Positions 1 through 10,249 of a DNA stretch of 64,000 nucleotides are shown one piece after another. Source of the DNA: Heterobasidion occidentale (Eukaryota; Basidiomycota; Agaricomycetes; Russulales; Bondarzewiaceae); assembly GCA_039111635.1 (NCBI GenBank), contig JBCAQO010000002.1, positions 3,782,001 through 3,846,000 on the forward strand. Direction: 5' to 3'. The translations under genes and the position numbers were made by a program. Each line of letters begins with the position of its first letter. The first letter of the stretch is position 1. A model generated the notes under the pieces. The model had not been told where the DNA came from. It was given only the letters and a program-made list of their open reading frames with translations, and did not search any database.

Positions 1-1
1 G

Positions 2-814
2 ATGGCCACAGCGCTGGCCTTACAAAGGCTCGCTAACTTCTTCGCAGGACAACCAGGAAGCGAGAGCGACGACATACCCCGACGCCTCGCTGACGCGAGC
101 GACCAGGTCAGGCTTCTGGCCTATGCAGATGATCACAGGGCCGCCTCCTGGTATGCCCGAGGAAATAATGGGGCTTACGCCCTACTCATTCATCCGGACG
201 AGTTCTCCTCCTTCATCAATCTGGAGCTCTTACCCGCCCTCATCTCGCGCACCGACACAGGACATTCAAGTCACGCCCGTCCCGTTCGGACTGACCCATT
301 CCGCGTCCAACCATGGAGCGAAGCTAGCAGAGCGGTACCGGCTACAAGCAGTCGAGACGCGACCACCCAGACCGAATACGTCTGGGCTACGGTCCAACGA
401 CAGGCCCGAAGAGACCGAGAGGCCCTTCCTCCCATATCGGCAGGACAATCCACCGGGCAGGACGCAGGAGGCAGCAATGAGGAGCATCCTCCAAGGTACA
501 GGAGGAATGAGGGACGAGGGAGCCAGAGAACAAGGGCAACCCTCCAGCCCAGGCGAAGCAGTCCTAGAAGAACTCGACCAAGAGATTCGCCGACTTCAAA
601 CCGTCCTCGAGATAATCGAGCTGAAGGAGCACATCCGCACATTGGTAGAAGAGCTCCAATCCGCCAGCGCCCGACTCAGCGAACTACTTCCTGGACTCGA
701 GCGGAACTAGACGCCTGGGACGAGGTCGAAGGCGATAACTACGACGACACCGACCCCTACTACAGACCAGACGAAGGGTACGGAGATTATGGAGACATTG
801 GCGGAGGATACTAA
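2..814 (+). CDS. Extra 3' ORF (ORF3) of Gypsy copy B, partial
   Basis: The 270-codon frame begins at the window edge, so the true N-terminus is probably missing; E1 shows the same frame extending upstream of this ATG. The first 85 residues look globular (motif LAYADDHRAASWYARGNN). The middle is Arg/Pro/Ser-rich and low in complexity, and the end is an acidic Tyr/Gly/Asp tail. A second frame, 123-710, is also open and encodes a C-terminal coiled-coil-like stretch (ELDQEIRRLQ and following). Comparison with E2 suggests that the second frame is the coding one in the middle and this frame is coding at both ends. I do not recognise the family. There is no signal peptide or membrane segment, so an envelope role is not supported. 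Confidence 0.65.
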   Translation: MATALALQRLANFFAGQPGSESDDIPRRLADASDQVRLLAYADDHRAASWYARGNNGAYALLIHPDEFSSFINLELLPALISRTDTGHSSHARPVRTDPFRVQPWSEASRAVPATSSRDATTQTEYVWATVQRQARRDREALPPISAGQSTGQDAGGSNEEHPPRYRRNEGRGSQRTRATLQPRRSSPRRTRPRDSPTSNRPRDNRAEGAHPHIGRRAPIRQRPTQRTTSWTRAELDAWDEVEGDNYDDTDPYYRPDEGYGDYGDIGGGY

Positions 815-915
815 ACCAGGGAGTTGAGGAACCCCTGGTTTTAACATGATGACGGAGAGGAAAGGACCCTCCGCATCACAGGTACCGGTTTCATGCACAG
901 GACGCCGGAACGAAC

Positions 916-2444
916 GTCCTGCATGACGTTAAACTGTGAAAAGATAAGAAGGCAGGGGAAGTACCTGACCATTTCGCGTTGCAGCCCTCCGGTCTCAAGA
1001 TGAAGGACAAGCATTCAACACTCTCGTTGTCAAGAGGTATTCTGACAAGCGAATCGGGCGTCCCGCTTGGATCCCCAGTTTTACAGGGCCCTTTCCGCAT
1101 TAGGAGGCCCTTAGGATTCACAACATAACCGACTGGTACATGAATGATGCATGAATATTGGTGGGAAATCGTGTTGCATACCCACCGTTGGGGAACGGTG
1201 GACCAACCTCGCTGTCAAGGTCTGACAGGTGTCTTGGACGTCCCACTTTGGATCTCCAGTTTTACAGGGTCTTTTCCGCATTAGGGGACCCTATCAGCGA
1301 TGCAGGAACTGATGGCCGCACTCCATTAGTACCCAAAACGGAGAAAGAACATCCGCAACGATGTAAAACTACGAAAGGCTTGGTCCGCAATGACGATAAA
1401 CTAGTTACCGTCCGGAACGACGCTAAAGCTACCAAGACCCTCGGAGCGTGGTTGCATTCTGGCAGACGGTGGAAGTGAGGGCCTCCACCGTTGCAGAACC
1501 CTGCCGACTAGGTCGAGGCGCTTCCATATTCCATACGCCCTACAGTAAAAGAATATGGGGTCGACACGGTTCAATTCCGTGCGAGGGGTTTGGGGACATG
1601 GAACGGGTTGTCAGTCTTCCGACGACAAGACCACGACTACTCCATGGTACGCCCATTCTACCCTTGAAGTCCGAAGCAAGGATTCCGCTTCAAGGGCCAG
1701 TCAAGAGGCAACTGGGACCGTGCCTCGTGTTGCGATCATCCGCAACGATGTAAAACTACGCCCGTCCGCAAAGACGTTAAACTACCACTCCTTTCAGCAT
1801 AGGAGATGTCGATCGACATCGTTGTTGACACCACGATGTTGATCTAGTCCGCAATGACGATAAACTATTTACTCCTTCAAGTATAGGAGACGTGGTTGAT
1901 GGTCACGACCTTGACCATCAACTAGTCCGAAATGACCTTAAACTACCCTCACCCCGGAGGATTAAATCTATCGAGGCTCGGGAGGTTCAAGCCAGGCGAT
2001 AGCAGACGTCCGCAATGACTATAAACTAGTTGCCGTCCTTCATGACGATAAACTGAGCTGCCCTTCTGTTTACAGGGCCATGTGAGTTGTGTCAAAATAG
2101 GCTTCCCAGTCTATTCTCGCAACTCTAGAAGTTATCCGGTTTGATATAGTATAAACCGTCACCATCTTTTCCTCAATGGGAACCCTGTCAAGAAGGAGGA
2201 ACTGGTCTACGGCCCTATGCGCATCACCGATGAATGTTCCGGCGCGCAGAAACGCCTGCTGTCTTGTTTACAGGTACTCCTACGTTGGAAGATGGATAGG
2301 TCCGCAACGACCTTGGCATAAACTAGCAGGGCAGTCCGCAACGACTTCTGTATAAACTAGCCTCAGTCCGCGATGACTTAAGGATAAACTAGCCGACGTC
2401 CGCAAAGACGCAAAACTACGGTCGTCCGGCACGACGTTAAACTA
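916..2444 (+). repeat. Dispersed array of 15 GTC-N6-GAC / TAAACTA motifs (copy B)
   Basis: Each unit is a 3-bp stem GTC...GAC around six bases, usually CGCAAT or CGCAAC, followed after 1-7 bases by TAAACTA. Starts are 916, 1351, 1383, 1410, 1738, 1764, 1847, 1925, 2008, 2035, 2300, 2334, 2366, 2398 and 2424. Spacing is irregular, and other hairpins fill the gaps. Two units (1351, 1738) read ATC...GAT, which keeps the pairing. Units 2300, 2334 and 2366 have a longer stretch between GAC and TAAACTA. It is neither a tandem satellite nor a CRISPR array, because the spacers contain their own inverted repeats and the unit lengths vary. Confidence 0.85.
1497..1590 (+). other. tRNA-like fold in the 3' region of copy B
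   Basis: Four arms appear in tRNA order. An acceptor-like stem is formed by AACCCT (1497-1502) and AGGGGTT (1584-1590). A D-like arm has GCC/GGC around an 11-base loop containing AGG. An anticodon-like stem CCATATTC/GAATATGG (1524-1531, 1551-1558) has a long loop. The T arm is CACGG-TTCAATT-CCGTG (1565-1581), with a canonical 7-base T-loop and a perfect B-box core. The same sequence is at 22,845-22,938 in E1, and a diverged version at 41,369-41,462 in A+, where the T stem carries mismatches. There is no anticodon in a 7-base loop and the A box is poor, so this is not a tRNA gene. It may be tRNA-derived or only tRNA-shaped. Confidence 0.5.
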
Positions 2445-3261
2445 CCAGGACATACCTTACGCTGACCCCGCATAATTACCGTCAAGGTGGATACCATGGT
2501 CTATTCAAGAGACCATGGGGTTCAAAGTCTATTCCTCAAAGTCCTTACCTCGTGTCCAATACCCTTAGTGAAAAACAAACTCTGGACGAACACTCAATCT
2601 CTAACCTGACAAGGCCACCGTATGGGGCTGACAGAGTTAGGGATCTTCAAAGGGGTCTTGCCGGACTCAAGACAAGTCAAGAAATGTCGTATTCTTGATA
2701 GGTTGGTGGGCCTAAGCCTTAGTAAAGCGATCAACCCACACACCTGGAGTCCCCCTCGATACCGGAGATCAAGGAGATGAAGATCTATCCTGGAAACACT
2801 GAGACATGACCTTCGGCACTTTGAAAGAAGAACGACACACACCCATCCACAGACGAGTTTCTATTTCATCCTATAATCATTCGCACGACACCTTTCTGCA
2901 TCGTCGCCAGATGACACTGGCTCATCAAACCTACCAGGGAGCCCTGGTCGAGTAGCTGCCTATTGACTCTAGGAGCGTACTCACACAAAACGTACGGTGA
3001 AGGAAGAACACCGAGGAGAAACACAGTATTGTGGCTGATACTGCAGGACTTCAAATCAAACAGCTCAACGGAGACGGAAAACTCCTAGGCGTTGTAAACG
3101 ACGTAGGTCGGTCTTCGCCCCAGAAAACGAAGTGATATTGGGAAGACGCATCCCAATCTATTCTGACGACCAGCAAAGCAATTGTCCGTGGAATGACGGT
3201 GAAGCTCGTTTCTGCTCAAGCGAGTAGTCCCCTCAGGAGTTGGGACCTAGAAAGGGGGTAA

Positions 3262-3883
3262 TGTTATGACTTGACCGATCGGGGCCCTTCGCGGCCGGTC
3301 TAACCGATGGATCAAGCATCACATGCTAGGCGGCTCCACTACGGAGCGTACACCAAGGTATTCGGCATGTCCTTAGGAGCCGACAAGACCGATGGTTCTT
3401 CAAGACATCGGTAAAGGCTATATTGGAGGGACACGAGGCTCACAGAGTTCACACAGTGACAAAGAGACGTATTCACATGCCATGGGTTTAGGGCTTATGG
3501 GTAAGCACCTCGTCGCACCATGATGGATCAGTGCGACTGGAGAAGTACAAGAGTAGGCGCCGATGGGAAAGACGGCGGCCACAGCTCTCCTAGGATGGAA
3601 ACCTGGAGAAGCACACGGACTCTTACCCTATACCCTATACAGTATATAAGGCCCATAGAATAGGCTGAGGATCTTCAGTCTATTCTCTTTCGTTCATTCG
3701 TATCTTCGAATACGAAGCTCTTCGTTCCCCCTGTATCTACGCATACAGGACTCTTAGAGCCAATCACTATCCCCTCCTGTATCAACGTCTGATACAGTCG
3801 AGACTCCGTCCACCACTCAGTCCATCGTGCGACCTAGGGAAGAACCTGTTACTCTTGGGTTACTGAACGAGCAGTTCGTAACA
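3262..3883 (+). repeat. 3' LTR of Gypsy copy B
   Basis: The LTR starts TGTTATGAC and ends TTCGTAACA, about 622 bp. It contains a TATATAAG box followed about 34 bases later by AGTCTATTCT, as in the E1 LTRs. It differs from the E1 LTRs at scattered positions in the middle of U3, so it belongs to a separate insertion of the same subfamily. Confidence 0.92.
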
Positions 3884-4358
3884 CACGGCCTTAGTTTGCT
3901 GTAGCCAAAAGCAGTCTTTTCATAGCTGCCTGGACCTCTTTCATCCTGCGGTGTTTCAGTTGCTCAGGTACCTTTTACCACGATCTCGCAGTCACAACGA
4001 CCTGCTTTGCAGACAACGGGTGACATTGAGTTGTCAAAGAGCATTGGGAATCCTCTTCCCCTGGCACTGTCTTGCGGCAATTTCTTCAGGTGAACTGTGA
4101 GGGGGCATTCAGCGAGTGCTTAGCTTGGCAACCACTCTTGGCTCTTGGTTTTGTTTGCAGGTGTTTTTTTTATTTAGCTTTTCACAATGAGTGTTCCACC
4201 TTTGTAAGTCTGTGTTGCTTGCATCATGTCTATTGTGCTCAACTCTTTTTGTAGGCCTCCTAATGAGGGTGTGGTGGAAGTCTGGATGCCTGCATTGGCA
4301 CCTTTGTGAGTGTTTTTGGCTTGCTTGGATACTGTTTCAGTGCTAAAATTCTCTTTAG

Positions 4359-5876
4359 AGATGATGATGAGGATGATCTCTATATGACACCTCCACCTGA
4401 GACTGTACATAAGTATGTGTTTTACTTTTTGCTTATTGGTTGTGTATACTCATATTTGCTATAGTGAGAACACCAATAATAGTGAAGATGAGGATGATCT
4501 GTATATGACTCCTCCACCTGAGAATCTTAATGGGTATGTGGTTTTATTTAATCTTTTTATGGTCATTGGCTAAAAAGAAGAAACTATAGACATGTTGAAA
4601 ACCAAGAGGCTGTTGAAGAGGCTGCCCATGTGGATGTGACTATGACAAGGTATGCAGTTTTTTTTAAATGACACAAAATTTGTTTATTAATTTTGGGGTT
4701 TATAAGAACTCCTCCTAGGACTCCTGAGCATGAGCGCCAGACTGTGCGGGAGCAAGAGCGTGCTGAAAGGCTTCAGATGACCTCTCCTACTCTTCGCGCG
4801 CGAGCGTTCTGCATTACGAGGCTCTATTCGTCAGCCTGTCTTTGAGGATCTCTCTAGACCTTCCCATTCTGCTACTTCCAATCCTGCTCAGCCTCCTATT
4901 TCTCTTGCACCACCCATTCAGCTTCACCAGCCTGCCACACTTGCTCCTCCTGTCCAATCATACTATTCTGCAGTGGCTGCTTCCTCTGCTCCATCATATC
5001 TTCCTGCTCAATATGTTCCTCCCCACTTTTATCCTGCTCCCATGTTTCAACACTCTGTCTATCATGGTGCTATGGCTCATGAAATTCCTGGTGGACAATA
5101 TCCTATCTATGCTCCCCCTCCTATGCCTGCACCACCACCTCATTATTGGCCTGTGAATGTTTCTGCCCATCCTAATCTTCCACGCCATTTGATTGGGAAT
5201 CATGATCGACAGGCTCGCATGCGTCTTGCAGCAGCTAGCCATCCTGACCATGAGCGCCGCATGATGAATAACTTTGAACAGAGCCATGCAGAGCGTAGAC
5301 GGCGTCGTAGAGAGAATGCAAGGCCTAATGCAGTGGTTCCTCTTTCTGATCCTGTCCATCATCCACAGCCTCCATTACTATCTCGGCATAATATGCAGGC
5401 TTTACAATACCAGCAAGAGCAGCAGGAATTTGATCATCATAGAGCTTCCCTTCATGAGCAGCATCTTGAGGAGATCCGCCAATATCTTATAGAGGCCCAG
5501 CAGAGACGTATAGAGCATAGAGCACAAACACAGGCAGAGCAGCAGATTATTCTTGAGCAACAACAAGAAGACAATGCCCAGCCACAAGAAGTCCATCAGT
5601 ATCATTTGAACCTTTCCCAGCAGATTCACGATGACAAATGCTGTTCAACACAATCACCATGCTCTAGCTCAAAATCAAGTGATGCAACAGCTACCTCTTG
5701 GTCGTCGTCCTTATCAAGAGCCTGACACACGCTATAGTGTTGGCCATATGGATGTTGAATGTTCTCACTGCAAAGCCCTTCACTTTTCCTCTGAAAAGCT
5801 ATTATCCTCTACTCGCAATCATATCCGCTTTGGCATGTGCTGTTTACAAGGCCAAATTAGGCTGCCTGTGTTATTG
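4359..5876 (+). pseudogene. Helitron 1 Rep/helicase N-terminal region with mini-exons and frameshifts
   Basis: Two small exons, 4,359-4,412 and 4,465-4,533, have GT/AG borders and lengths divisible by 3. Both encode an acidic block ending DLYMTPPPE, so one is probably a duplicate of the other. A long exon starts near 4,705 with a charged segment matching Helitron 2 (TPER/TPEHER..., LQMTSPT). The frame is then lost in a CG run near 4,795-4,803, continues as a Pro/Gln-rich frame (4,973-5,725), shifts near 5,625 into 5,631-5,942 (QEPDTRY, CCLQGQIRLP), and shifts again near 5,870 into the Rep frame. The Helitron 2 copy reads through the matching sequence without these breaks. The breaks could be mutations or short-indel sequencing errors. 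Confidence 0.65.
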
Positions 5877-8480
5877 ACCCTCCTCAAACACTGCGTAATC
5901 TTCTTTGTGGAGACACTGAGAATGCCAAATCATTCAGGCTAAATATCAGGCAGTACAATAGTGCATTTGCATTTACTTCTATTGCTGCCAAGCTATCAGA
6001 TCATGTTACCACTACCTCTGGGCCATATGCATTTAAAATCCATGGAGAACTTTATCATCAGATGGGTACCCTGCTACCACCCAACCATCTTAGACCTTCC
6101 TATGCTCAGCTCTATGTTATTGATCCTCAGGCTGCACTCAATGAGCGCAACAATGCCAATCCCAACTTGAAGTCTGAGATCATGAATAACTTGCAGGATA
6201 TGTTTCATGAGCACAATCCTTATGTTCCCCTGTACCGCCATGCCTATCAAATCATGGCAGACAAGAATCCTGGAGAACGAGACAAGCTTGCAGCCCGTAT
6301 TGCTGTCTTGCCCAATACTGATCATCGCCGCTATAATGAGCCTACTGCAGATGAAGTTGCTGCCATCATTCCTGGAAGTGGAGATGAGGAAGTGGACTTG
6401 CACAGAGATATTGTTGTCCGCTATAACCATGGAGGTCTAAAGCATTTCAGCCATCTTCACCCTCACTACAGTCCCTTGCATTATGTGACATTATTTCCAC
6501 ATGGCGAACAAGGCTTTCATCCCAATATTCCTGCTCATCCTGGACCTAATGGCCAAATGCTCTCATCCAAGGTGTCTCAGCGCTGCTATTATGCCTATCG
6601 TCTTATGCGCCGTCTGCTTGATCCTGAAACCATCTTTAGAGCTGGCAAGCTATTTCAGCAATATGTGGTTGATGCTTGGGCATCTATTGAGTCTAGCAAC
6701 CTTTTCTGGATCAGGAACCATCAGAAGGAGATTAGAGCTGAAAAGTACCAGTCATTGTTTGATGCTATCCATGCAGAAGCTGAGGTAGACCTAGGCCAGC
6801 GGGGAAAACGTATTGTGCTTCCTTCTACTCATGCAGGCAGTCCACGTTATATGTATCAGCTTTTCCAAGATTCCATGGCTATCACTCGCCACTGCCATAA
6901 GCCTGACATCTTTATCACCATGACTGCAAACCCTAACTGGCCAGAAATCACTGAAGAGCTCTTAAAATATGATGGTGGTTCAACTCAGCAGCCTTCTGAT
7001 CGTCCAGACTTGGTTGCACGTGTGTTTGCCTTGAAGATGAAGGCTCTTATAAAGGATGTCAAGGAGGGCCTGTTTGGCAAGGTGGCAGGGATGGTTTATA
7101 CCATTGAGTTTCAAAAGCGTGGTCTTCCTCATATGCACCTTCTTCTTTTCCTTGATGCACAGGACAAGATTCAAAGTGCTGAAGATGTGGATAGGATTGT
7201 CTCTGCCCAGCTTCCAGATCCTGCTGCCCATCCTATGCTTTATGAGTCTGTCACAAGATACATGCTCCATGGACGCTGCGGCCCTGAGTTTCCTCAAGCA
7301 CGTTGCATGGAAGAAAAAGATATTGGAGGCACAAAAGTCAAGCTCTGTAGCAAGCGCTATCGGAAGGACTTTACTGAGCAGACCCTCTATGGTGAGGATG
7401 GCTATCCTACATATGCTAGGCCAAACAATGGGCGCACCTTCACTCGGCATACTATGCAGTTTGACAATCGTGATGTTGTTCCTTATAATCCCTATCTCCT
7501 TGCCAAATACAACTGCCATATCAATGTGGAGGTCTGTGCATCCATCAAGGCTGTCAAATATATCCACAAGTATATTTACAAAGGTCCTGATCGTGCTACA
7601 CTTCAGATTAGAGACATTGATGAGATTAAGGACTATGTGGATGCTCGCCACATTGGACCTGTGGAGGCTTGCTGGAACATCTTTGAATTCCCAAGGCATC
7701 TGGAATCCCCCACAGTTTACCGTCTTCCTGTCCATCTCCCTAATGAACAGCAGGTCTACTTTGATGCTGATGATAATCCTGAAGAAGTCTTAAACAGAGA
7801 CAGGTCCCAGAAAACCGAGTTGACTGAATGGTTTATTGCCAACCAAAAGTTCCCTGCTGCTCATGCTCATACCTACCAGGACTTTCCTCTTCACTATGTC
7901 TGGAACCAGTCAAAGAAAATATGGACTCCACGTCAGCAGGGTTCTACTATTGGCAGAATGTTATTTGTCCATCCCTCTGCAGGCGAACGCTTTTACCTCA
8001 GAACATTGCTCACCATTGTTAAAGGTGCCAAGGACTGGAAAGACATTCGCACTTATGAAGGCATTGAATATCCTACCTATCGTGATGCCTGTTTTGCACG
8101 TGGCCTTTTGGAGGATGATGGAGAGTGGGATATGGCCTTGGCTGAAGCAGCAGATATGCAGACTGGAACTCAACTTAGATCCCTCTTTGCCACCATCCTT
8201 CGCTTCTGCATTCCTTCACAACCTCTTATTCTTTGGAATCGCTACAAGGACAAAATCTGTGATGATCTGCATGTGCGTCTTACTGCCATGGGCTTTCCTG
8301 ATCCTACTCAAGAGGATGTCTTTGATTATGGCCTCTATCTGCTGGACAAAGTCCTTATTGGAATGGGAAAGCACCTCATTGACTATCCTCCTATGCCTTT
8401 GCCTCTGCAAGATTGGAACCAAGCTGCAAATGTGCTTCTTCAGGATGAGCTCAACCATGATTGTGGCTCTTTGGGAACAG
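5877..8480 (+). CDS. Helitron 1 Rep (HUH nuclease) region of the RepHel protein
   Basis: This is the rolling-circle replication initiator part of a Helitron transposase. The frame is open from about 5,877; the first ATG is 6,062. The HUH motif is in RGLPHMHLLLFL (about 7,120-7,155). The catalytic tyrosine motif is KYIHKYIYKG (about 7,555-7,585), with two tyrosines separated by three residues. It nicks and joins single-stranded DNA at the element ends. It is followed by a 53-bp GT...AG gap (8,481-8,533) before the helicase frame. The phase across that gap does not fit a simple splice, so a small indel near the junction is possible. Helitron 2 has the two parts in one uninterrupted frame. Confidence 0.85.
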
Positions 8481-8533
8481 GTCAGTTACCATGCATCCTT
8501 CAAAGTTGACCTTGAGCTGACCTTGCATTTCAG

Positions 8534-9940
8534 GTGGAGACTAATCTATTGACCTTCAATGCTGAGCAGAGGAATGCCTATGATGCTGTCATGCAGTCAG
8601 TCCAGTCCAACCAAGGCCAAGTCTTCTTTCTGCACAGTGCTGGAGGTGGTGGAAAGACCTATGTTTGCAACACCATTGCTGCCTCTGTCCGCTCCCAAGG
8701 CAAGGCTGCTCTTTGTGTTGCTTCTTCTGGCATTGCCTCCTTGCTTCTGGATGGTGGTCGCACTGCTCACTCTCGCTTCAAAATCCCCATTGAGGGTCTC
8801 AATGAGCGCTCCTCTTGCTCTTGGGAGAAAAACTCTGACTTTGATGGTCTTATTCATCAGACTGGGGTGGTCATTTGGGATGAGGCACCAATGCAGCATC
8901 GCTATGGAATTGAAGCTGTTGATCGCACTCTTCAGGATCTTATGGGCAACCCTGCTCCTTTTGGTGGCGTTACTGTGCTGTTTGTTGGAGACTTTCGTCA
9001 GACCTTGCCTGTGGTTCCCAAAGGAAGCAGAGAGCAGATTGTGGCTGCATCTTTGCGCAAGTCCTCACTCTGGAATCACATCCAACTTCTTACTCTCAAA
9101 CAGAACATGCGTCTAGACCAGACTCCTGAAAGCAATGCCTTTGCTCAATGGCTCCTCAATGTTGGTTCCGGCCATAACCTTGGTGAAGACAAGTCTATTG
9201 AACTTCCTCCCAACATGCGTCTTAATAACAATACTAAGGAATCCTTGGTTGACTTTATCTATCCTGACATCTCTGATCAGCACCCCAAACCAGACCACTT
9301 CTTCCTTGACCATATGATTCTTTCTGGGCGCAATGACACTGTTGCTGAGATCAACAAGGAGATTCTGGCCAAGTTTCCTGGAGAAGACAAGCTCCTGACC
9401 AGCATTGACTCTGTCAAGGACATAGAGGGTTATCCTATAGAGTTTTTAAACTCTATTAATATCTCTGGCCTTCCTCTTGCTCACCTCCATGTTAAAAGAG
9501 GTTGTCCTCTCATTCTTTTGCGCAACATTGATCCCTCTCATGGCCTATGCAATGGCACTCGACTCATCTTACTTGAGGCAAGGACACGTGTCTTAAAATG
9601 CCGCATCTTGGGTGGAGCACATGCTGGAAGAATTGTGTTTATCCCTAGATTAACCCTGGAGCCATCTGGAGAAGCCTGCCCTATTCCTTTGAAGCGCAGA
9701 CAATTCCCTGTCCATGTTGCCTTTGCTATGACCATCAACAAGTCACAAGGACAGTCTGTTAAGTTTGTTGGATTAGATTTGGAGCGGCCTGTATTTTCCC
9801 ATGGCCAACTTTATGTTGCACTGTCACGCTGCACATCAGGGGATAGAATCAAGGTGTTATTCCCACCAGACTCACAAGGGACCAAAACCACCAATATAGT
9901 GTACCCTGAGGTATTGCAAGGCATTTTGGATAATCAATAG
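8534..9940 (+). CDS. Helitron 1 PIF1-type helicase region
   Basis: This is the SF1 helicase half of the RepHel protein, which unwinds the donor strand during rolling-circle transposition. Walker A is AGGGGKTYVC near 8,640-8,665, and Walker B is VIWDEAPMQH near 8,868-8,895. Later motifs include FVGDFRQTLPVV, TLKQNMRL, and near the end FAMTINKSQGQS and LYVALSRC, the usual PIF1 C-terminal motifs. The 468-codon frame is intact and ends at 9,940 with TAG. Its start at 8,534 is an exon edge, not an ATG. The 300 bp downstream to the Helitron end are AT-rich and non-coding. Confidence 0.88.
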   Translation: METNLLTFNAEQRNAYDAVMQSVQSNQGQVFFLHSAGGGGKTYVCNTIAASVRSQGKAALCVASSGIASLLLDGGRTAHSRFKIPIEGLNERSSCSWEKNSDFDGLIHQTGVVIWDEAPMQHRYGIEAVDRTLQDLMGNPAPFGGVTVLFVGDFRQTLPVVPKGSREQIVAASLRKSSLWNHIQLLTLKQNMRLDQTPESNAFAQWLLNVGSGHNLGEDKSIELPPNMRLNNNTKESLVDFIYPDISDQHPKPDHFFLDHMILSGRNDTVAEINKEILAKFPGEDKLLTSIDSVKDIEGYPIEFLNSINISGLPLAHLHVKRGCPLILLRNIDPSHGLCNGTRLILLEARTRVLKCRILGGAHAGRIVFIPRLTLEPSGEACPIPLKRRQFPVHVAFAMTINKSQGQSVKFVGLDLERPVFSHGQLYVALSRCTSGDRIKVLFPPDSQGTKTTNIVYPEVLQGILDNQ

Positions 9941-10218
9941 TATGTCTTGGATCATAATTATTGTGACATGGCTAACAATTATAATAGGACTTGAACAAGG
10001 ACTGTAGTATAAAACTTATATAGAAACTTCTTACACTTTGACTCTCAATCCCCACTCTAACTTTTTATATATATGCTTGAAATAAAACTGCTACTCTAAC
10101 TTGGCTGCTTAACTAAAACCCAACCATAAACTAAGCACTATAACACAAACATAGATTAAGCACTGTCACACAACCTCAGACTAAGCACTGCAACAAAAAC
10201 TCGGATTAAGCATGGTTG

Positions 10219-10249
10219 CACCGTCGCAACGCGATGGGTGAGAAGCTAG
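10219..10249 (+). other. Helitron 1 3' terminus (hairpin plus CTAG)
   Basis: The hairpin pairs CACC with GGTG and TCGC with GCGA around a 2-3 base loop, then AGAAG leads to CTAG at 10,246-10,249 and a T. This is the CTRR end required for Helitron termination. Confidence 0.8.

Larger units (their letters stand above)
815..3261 (+). other. Structured non-coding 3' region of copy B
   Basis: There is no long ORF in these 2.45 kb between ORF3 and the 3' LTR. The region is packed with short inverted repeats: AACCAGGG/CCCTGGTT right after ORF3, CCACCGTT/AACGGTGG with a GGGG loop near 1,182-1,201, ACGGTGGA/TCCACCGT near 1,470, CCCTTGAAG/CTTCAAGGG near 1,660-1,695, GTTGATGGT/ACCATCAAC near 1,893-1,922, CCATGGTCT/AGACCATGG at 2,494-2,518 and CGGTG/CACCG near 2,995-3,012. 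It also holds the 15-copy motif array and the tRNA-like fold listed separately. The same architecture recurs in E1, A+ and E2, so it is a property of the family. Function is unknown; RNA packaging, priming or RNA stability are possibilities. Confidence 0.8.
1..3883 (+). mobile_element. Ty3/Gypsy retrotransposon copy B, 3' part only
   Basis: This is the 3' end of a Gypsy element whose gag and pol lie to the left of the window. It contains the extra ORF found downstream of pol in this family, about 2.45 kb of structured non-coding DNA, a polypurine tract (AGAAAGGGGGTAA) and a complete 3' LTR. The ORF is nearly identical to the one in E1 at 21,311-22,123. The last flanking bases are CACGG at 3,884-3,888, the probable target duplication; its partner is outside the window. 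The element appears to have inserted in the upstream part of Helitron 1. Confidence 0.9.
3884..10249 (+). mobile_element. Helitron 1 (rolling-circle transposon), 5' end cut off by copy B
   Basis: The segment encodes a Rep/helicase of the Helitron type and ends in a hairpin (10,219-10,240) followed by CTAG at 10,246-10,249 and then T, the canonical Helitron 3' terminus and target base. The 5' terminus is not visible because Gypsy copy B abuts it at 3,883 and the remainder would lie to the left. From 3,884 to 4,358 I see no ORF, only what is probably promoter, leader and the first intron. Confidence 0.85.

Noticed and set aside
266..642. Minus-strand ORFs opposite ORF3 (266-487 and 271-642)
   Set aside because: They are shadows of two open plus-strand frames in GC-rich sequence and have no domain or separate signal.
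1497..1590. A functional tRNA gene
   Set aside because: The anticodon-like loop is about 19 bases, the A-box is poor and the D-arm linker is missing; only the T arm is canonical.
1383..2391. The GTCCGC...AAACTAG units as micro-introns (GT...AG)
   Set aside because: They are only 22-27 bases long, many copies end in ACTACC or ACTG instead of AG, and there is no surrounding reading frame.
916..2444. Motif array as a CRISPR array or satellite
   Set aside because: Unit spacing is irregular, intervening sequences contain their own inverted repeats, units are degenerate, and the context is a eukaryotic retrotransposon.
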